The position numbers and the translations under genes are program-made. Of a DNA stretch of 64,000 nt, positions 58,346 through 64,000 are shown one piece after another (position 1 is the first letter of the stretch; the number at the start of each line of letters is the position of its first letter). The stretch covers positions 248,001 to 312,000 of the forward strand of contig JAQOOI010000063.1 in assembly GCA_028554645.1 (NCBI GenBank), read 5' to 3'. The notes under the pieces are model-generated. The model ran no database searches, had not been told where the DNA came from, and was given only the letters and a program-made list of their open reading frames with translations. This stretch comes from Omphalotus guepiniiformis (lineage: Eukaryota; Basidiomycota; Agaricomycetes; Agaricales; Omphalotaceae).

Positions 58346-61300
58346 TCAAAACAAATCAACTACACCCCCAACAGGTGATACGACCCCAACAACCTTTGCT
58401 TCGAAATCTAAAATATTTCCTCCTTTCGTCACCACAAGCTCTTGACTCTCCTCAGATTCGAGTCCGAGGAGCGTTTCGAGGTTAGTAGACGCGAGTGAGA
58501 TGGCTTCTGCTTTGGTTAATCCAGCTTCAAGGGCAGCCTACGTAGTACATCCGTCAACCATTTGTACGAGGAACAGTGAGAGAAACACGACCCACCCAAG
58601 CAATATCAAATCTAGTATTCCTAGCTATCCATTCTTCCTGCACACCAACACCGACAGTCACATTGTTGGCTCTCAAACGCCTAATCGCGTTGTCTTCACT
58701 CAAGGGAGGTCCAGGTAATCTGAAAGCAACCAAACCAAACTCGTCATTCATGAACACTAGCAAGTGAAAGACCAGAACACTTACATCCGGCGCTGCTCCC
58801 AGTTCGTAGGGAAGGGTCTCACAGGCAACACAATAACACCTATACCCGCTTCTCCAATCTCTTTAGCTAGGATATGTGCCTCCGTCGCACCAGCGAACGT
58901 CATCTGAATCGGTGAACCAAAAGATTGTTCCACTTCGGTTTTGAGCTTGATCAGGGAAGCCATAATGTCAGCGTTCTCAACCGTGATCACCAGCGGTAGT
59001 TTACCCTAAGAAGAAAAGAAGTGTGAACTACAGTCTCATCACTGTCCACGAGATACACCCACCTCAACGACCTTCCTCATCTGAATTCCAAGCTCCCCTT
59101 CGCCCTCAACAAGCAACAACCTCCTCAATGCAGCAATTTGCACACTAACACTAACATCATACCCCATCGACACACCTACATGCACTGCAACAGCATCCCT
59201 CCTCACAGCACCCTTAACGAGTTTATGCTTCGCACCCGTACTAAATCCCGTACTCAAGCCAGCTAAAAACCCTTCAGAGGAAGGCGGTGTAACACCGACC
59301 GTGACTCCACTGTGATACGCTATTAACGCATCGCGTGTGGAAAACTGCAGTCCGTCGACTGCGCGAATCAGGGTGGGTGTATTGGAGGGGTTGAGAGACG
59401 AAGGTGAGAGGATGTTGGGAATTTGACCATCTTGGGTCGACGGTTCACCTGAGATATGTACTAGGCCTAAGGAGCTTCCGTAGGTGATTAGTCCTGGACT
59501 GGAGAAGAATAGAATTTAGGGTAATGTATAATATGTAGATGATGAGAGGGACTTACGATAACGAGCCACCCTCGAGGTCAATGATACGAGGCGTAGCATA
59601 CCCCCTAGTCGAACAACCCAAAGACTTCCGTGCGCTACACACCACTCTACCTTTCTCTACAACTACCACCCCACCCTCCGCCATACCTTCAACTTCCGTA
59701 GAAAAAATCTCTCTGACACCGCCAGCCTCCTTAACGTACACACTCCCCACATTCCTGAATACCACCACATTACTAATTGTCTCTTTCGGCTCAAGAGGCG
59801 GCAATCCGTCATACGCGACCGCATCAACCGCTTCTTCATCAAAATTTGGTGTTTTCGGGGGATGTTGTGCCGAGTCGGGTTTCTTCTTCGGATAAGGATT
59901 GTCTGGGAGTTTGAGCTGGGCTATACCATCGATGTATACTTGTTTTGGTGTTGCGCCTAGTGATAGTGGGTGGCTGTCCCAGATGACGAGGTCTGCGTCG
60001 TACCCTATTGATCTGTTACATTTAGTATTCCTGCGTGGATTTTGCCTAGACTGACCTTCTTTAATGAACCCAATACGATGCTCTTGACCCATTACAGTAG
60101 CTGGTGTTGAAGTGACTGATGCTAGGGCGAGATTATCAGCCAGACCAAAGTAATGTGCTTGTTGTGCTTCGTGCTAGGTAATTGTATTGAATTAACAACT
60201 TGAAAACGATAGTGAAGGTATGGCGCTGACTTACGAGTAGGTAACGCGAGTTAAGAACCGGATGGTCACTCTACGTTTGCAGAAGAAGGTAATGCATTCC
60301 AGTTCCCGCTGAAGAAATGCGACTAACCTTCATAACAACTTTCAGCCCATTATCAGCTAAAATCCTCGGTGCGAACTCTGATCCACGGTAAGATTCGCGT
60401 TTGTATCGAGCGTTCGTAGCGAAGATCGCTACTGCCGGGGGGTGACCTACGAGTGTGACACATAGGTATAAATTCCAGTTTTAAGATAAGAAGTTCACGT
60501 CAAGTTCGACTAACCGTAAGCCTTCTTCAGTAACTCGGGTACGAGGTACGTTTCATGCGCATGATGAAACGCAGCAACTATACGTGTCCCAATTCGCTTC
60601 AGCCCAGGTGCATGGACACCCAGAACACGAAACTCACTCACTTGGAAACTTGAACTCGTTCGTAAGCCTCACTATTCCATCGAGGTCAACGGCTTCGTAG
60701 CAGTGGTTTTGGATCTAGCATATTCGTTATGTCCAACGTCAGGACTGTTCTCTGACCAAAGGAAAACAGTGAAAAAGACCTCACCTTGACTTTCCCCCTC
60801 AAAACATCCACTAAAGCTTCCCATTGCAAGTCCTCGGGGAAATCACCTAGATTGTTCCAGCTTCCCGAAAGCGCCTTGACAGGATGTATAAGTAAGCTGC
60901 GTATTCAGGTACAGAACCTGGGCTTGAGCTTTCGAACCTTCTCGCAATACGCATCTTGTTTCACTTTGATCTTACGAGCAGTTTCGTACCTGTCCGAGTA
61001 AAAACAATGAAGGCCAGAAAGCACCATTACAGGAGACGAACGTACCCTTGCCGGAAAGCCCAAATCGTGTCCACTAGAGAGACAAAGCATGGTGGCGAGA
61101 ACGTGCACAATAATGAAGACTTCCAGAAGACATACTTCGTGTTCCGGAGTATACCCTGCCTATACATAAATGAGTTTTTTCTCCATGATCGCTGAAGAAG
61201 ACTCAGACTTACTAGGGTTTTCACCTATTAGTCTGAATTCCGATATGGTTTAGCGACGTGCAAAGTCTTTCAAAGGTATACGAACCTCAAGCTTGCCTAG

Positions 61301-62296
61301 AATGTACATCCCGTTAGTCATGCGAAAAGTGACTACAGACGACGACGAACTTGAGTAGTCTCCATCTTGGTGGTTGAATTTCTTCTATACCCGTTCCGTT
61401 GAACGTAAATGGAGGTTCGAGGAGCATAGATGAGGAACTGCGTTCTTTGGTTGGACGGAGTTTGATAGCGAACGCTTGGCCGCCTGTACCCAATCAGTGC
61501 TGGAGAATGGAAAGGAGAGGCAAATCCCACGTACCAATTGCATTAGCAGAGCCAGGAAGCACCACCGCCGTAGTCAATCCACCAGCGATAGACGCGTGAT
61601 ACGCGTCGTCATGAGTGTTGAGACCATCGAGGGAGCGAAGCCATGGTTGGACTAGGCCTTTCAAGGAGTTGCCGTCTGAAGCACCTGAGAGGACGGGTAT
61701 GCTGTAGTCCCCGAGGTGAGAGTGCAGGTCCACGATTCTAGATATGTTACCAGACACAGTTTGGGTCATATCCAGATACGCTGGCAAGGTTGGCGAAAGT
61801 GCATTGAACAAGTTTTTACTACGTACCCAGGAGTAACCCAAGCACCCTCCGCATCAACAATCGTGAGATTCTCAAACGCGCTCAATTCGCTCGATATAAC
61901 ATTTCCTACGCGTTTTATTATCCCTTTATCCAGAAGAACATCACCCAAGACGACTTCGAAGCCATCAATGTCCCCAGTCCATATACTCGCGTTCTTAATC
62001 AACGTTGGTGGGGTCCCATCCACAAACCGATCTGACTCGGTGCGAAGGTAGAAATCCTCAGAAGGTGAAGGCGTAAGGTTGATTGTTTGACATTTGTGTA
62101 TGATTTGTTGAGCGTTTTGAGGGATGTTGGAGGATGATACGTTGTTTATCCAGGGAAGAGTGAAGATAAGAGAGTAGAATGTGTAAGTGCATATGGATAA
62201 GGAAAGTAAGAGAAGGAAGGCTCGGTGAAGAAAGGGAGTTGGGCGGTTGGGCTTGCTATGGGGACTTTCGAGGTTGTATACGATGGATTTCTCCAT
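58346..62296 (-). CDS. CE9-type amidohydrolase, copy 2, with in-frame TGA
   Basis: This paralogue of the preceding gene has the same exon plan and similar length. The ATG at 62296 (MEKSIVYNLES) is followed by a membrane anchor (AFLLLLSLSICTYTFYSLIF) and then NASIWTGDIDG, DLHSHLGDYS, GGLTTAVVLPGSANAIGG, ENPSRVYSGTR, EAQQAHYFG and GYDADLVIWDSHPLSLGA. All exons I followed are open and in phase, with one exception. In the 11-nt microexon (61296-61286) the codon matching the conserved Cys of the QACGENPSR motif reads TGA (61289-61287) instead of TGC. Taken literally this truncates the protein after about 270 residues, before most of the catalytic domain. The rest of the gene shows no decay, so either the nonsense change is very young, the base is a sequencing error, or the codon is bypassed. 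Confidence 0.8.
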
Positions 62297-62481
62297 CGTA
62301 GAACCTTGGTGCAGGTCAAAGGCCAAGCCTCAGCTCAGCAAGATATCGTGTGAGTATTATTCATTATATGTATGTCAGTTTCCAACTTATGAAGCTCCTC
62401 CTCGAAATTGTTCGTTACGCGCTTTTACGTGTTTACGACCCCGTATACTCCCCGTATAGTGTCGAAGTATAAAGCTTCAAT

Positions 62482-64000
62482 ATGTCGACATCTTCTCCCA
62501 CCGAAATCAACTGTTCTCCATCCCCACCATCTGAACGATTTGCCTACTACGGCCAACATGTCCTTGCCGGCCAGCAGCTATTCACCGTCATTGGCGGACA
62601 CATCGATTCTTTCCCCAACGTTCCTTCACCGGAACACATACCACACTCGCCAACTGATATTGAATGCGTCCAGGAATTGAATTGGATTTCCAACGAACAT
62701 CCCTTCATGGCGCTTGTTCCTGTTGCCCCCTTCGTTGGCCCTCTTTTTTCCCGGATGAAAGGTTTTTACTACGACAATATCCCACTTGAATATATCAAAG
62801 AAGATAAAGTATGGTGTCTCAAAATCTCACTGTTGATTGAATGGAGTACGCTAGAGCGAAACATGCGCAAGGTGCTTGCAGCGATGCGTCAGTACACTTT
62901 GCTGCCATTCCCCCCGTTTCTTGCATTTTGGGCCTACCCAAAGCAATACGGCTATGAAGAACAGTATAGATCTAAACATGCCGCACGCATCATGGCCCTG
63001 AGATCTCGTGCTGCATTCGTACCTCTCATGGCAGCGTTGACGCTCATGATCAGACTCCTCGATGATTGTTGCACCCATCTCCCGAAAAGGGATCTTCTGT
63101 GGCGCAGTGAGATAGTTGAAAAGGCTGAGGTCTCACACCAGTGGTTCACAGAGCTCGAGCTTTCACTACGACCATATTCTGCACGTCGAGTTGGTGGTTT
63201 CATCGACCTTACTCGATGCCACTTCCTTAGCTGGCTGCCTAACATGTGGACGGGATGTCAACATTTCATCCTTCATTGGGGCGATATTGGCCATTTGCGC
63301 ACCTCGTGTGCCGTCACTCCAGCGGGCTCTTCATGTAGTGTGTATGTCTCACCTTTCCTACGGCATAAAGTCCCCGTACCTTCTTTTGACGATATATCAC
63401 ACCTGGAAGCTATCGCCACTTCCCGTCCTGTGGCAATGCATGAAAAACCTTCTCCTCTCCCCAACTTTCGACCCACAAACCCTTCATCTTTCTCACTACA
63501 ACGCCGTCGTAGGCTTCAGGAGGTCACTATCATCAATGTACCGGATGTGCCTTCGTTGCTCAATTCCCGCACAAATCAAAACTTACCTGCGGTTGAGAAG
63601 TATAGCGGCCAGCTTGAAGGTGAAGATTGGCAGTCATTTTTTGCTCGTCGTCAGAAAGCGAATGCTAAGATCGAGCAGGCTGAGACTGTACAGGAACGAC
63701 AAAGACGTACACAACGATTGAGGCACGCCGAAAAGCAACAGGTGCCTTGCAAGAGCGGTGCACGAGTCTTCATTTGGGAGGATGTGAATGGTTTTTTGGT
63801 GCGCCGAGCTGCAGGCCGCAATTATTACGAATCGTACTGGGACGAGTACGGTCCAAGTCAGCGCGCATACGACTCTTTCGCGGATGAGTGGGATCTTTGT
63901 CATGCTTTCGACCCCGCCTGTGATCCTGAGGACTTCAATTCCGAGTGGGACGCAACAGAGGCACCACTGGTGTTCCTTGACCCTGACGATGATGCCGATC
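62482..64000 (+). CDS. Long ORF of unknown function, cut by the window end
   Basis: An uninterrupted frame starts at the ATG at 62482 (MSTSSPTEINCSPSP) and is still open at 64000, so at least 506 residues without introns, unlike most genes here. Segments include FAYYGQHVLAGQQLFTVIGG, HPFMALVPVAPFVGPLFS, LPFPPFLAFWAYPKQYGYEE and SHQWFTELELSLRPYSA. A charged helix (KANAKIEQAETVQERQRR) and an acidic, Trp/Tyr-rich end (YESYWDEYGPSQRAYDSF) follow. No domain is recognised. Intronless long frames of this kind are common in lineage-specific multicopy mushroom families, sometimes linked to transposons. The start lies 185 bp from the start of the minus-strand amidohydrolase gene, so the spacer is a divergent promoter region. 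Confidence 0.7.
   Translation, partial: MSTSSPTEINCSPSPPSERFAYYGQHVLAGQQLFTVIGGHIDSFPNVPSPEHIPHSPTDIECVQELNWISNEHPFMALVPVAPFVGPLFSRMKGFYYDNIPLEYIKEDKVWCLKISLLIEWSTLERNMRKVLAAMRQYTLLPFPPFLAFWAYPKQYGYEEQYRSKHAARIMALRSRAAFVPLMAALTLMIRLLDDCCTHLPKRDLLWRSEIVEKAEVSHQWFTELELSLRPYSARRVGGFIDLTRCHFLSWLPNMWTGCQHFILHWGDIGHLRTSCAVTPAGSSCSVYVSPFLRHKVPVPSFDDISHLEAIATSRPVAMHEKPSPLPNFRPTNPSSFSLQRRRRLQEVTIINVPDVPSLLNSRTNQNLPAVEKYSGQLEGEDWQSFFARRQKANAKIEQAETVQERQRRTQRLRHAEKQQVPCKSGARVFIWEDVNGFLVRRAAGRNYYESYWDEYGPSQRAYDSFADEWDLCHAFDPACDPEDFNSEWDATEAPLVFLDPDDDAD

Noticed and set aside
61286..61296. Selenocysteine at the TGA of the second amidohydrolase gene
   Set aside because: A UGA in place of Cys fits in principle, but basidiomycetes are not known to use selenocysteine and I see no SECIS-like element; a nonsense change or base error is more likely.

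Overview
The window comes from a filamentous basidiomycete, most probably an agaricomycete mushroom-type fungus. The evidence is many small exons split by GT-AG introns of about 42-100 bp, exon phases that join exactly, and gene families with typical basidiomycete form: a GATA factor, a TRP-like channel with a long serine-rich tail, tandem CE9-type amidohydrolases and tandem sulfotransferase-like genes. No bacterial, phage or CRISPR feature was seen. The six-frame sequence was read by hand, so exon joins are checked for phase only. Protein names rest on motif recognition, not on searches.

Layout. Positions 1-23,296 are almost gene-free. The only clear gene is a two-exon GATA zinc-finger factor (5,435-7,247). 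The flanks carry microsatellites, a dense scatter of GTAAGT/ACTTAC words on both strands, a 75-bp direct repeat, and one complete 433-bp non-autonomous DNA transposon with 26-bp perfect inverted ends and an 8-bp target duplication (hAT-like MITE). An NTF2/SnoaL-like gene lies at 23,297-24,353 (-).

From 27.5 kb the DNA is gene-dense: NOP14 (ribosome biogenesis), a small zinc-motif protein, a CNH-domain protein, a TRP/FLC-like membrane protein (-), a weak membrane-protein candidate (-), and mitochondrial ATP synthase subunit f with a 9-nt microexon. Positions 41.9-47.1 kb are two tandem copies of a ~2.5-kb unit. The first holds an intact sulfotransferase-like gene; the second copy of that gene is broken by nonsense codons. 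Both units also carry truncated paralogue fragments and a degenerate ORF.

Next come a DXO/RAI1-like gene with a mitochondrial-type N-terminus and altered catalytic motifs, a conserved unknown gene, a thioredoxin-fold protein (-), a divergent CSN12/PCI-domain gene (+), and two tandem 19-exon CE9-type amidohydrolase genes (-). These two share consecutive 11-nt and 12-nt microexons. In the second copy a TGA replaces a conserved Cys codon inside the 11-nt microexon. The window ends inside a long open frame of an unrecognised protein.

The genes do not form one pathway. The gene-dense half is a normal housekeeping mosaic (ribosome assembly, mitochondrial ATP synthesis, COP9/TREX-2-type PCI protein, RNA quality control) interrupted by recently duplicated accessory genes. 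The most unusual material is the TGA-bearing paralogue, the apparent pseudo-enzyme DXO, the microexons and the MITE.
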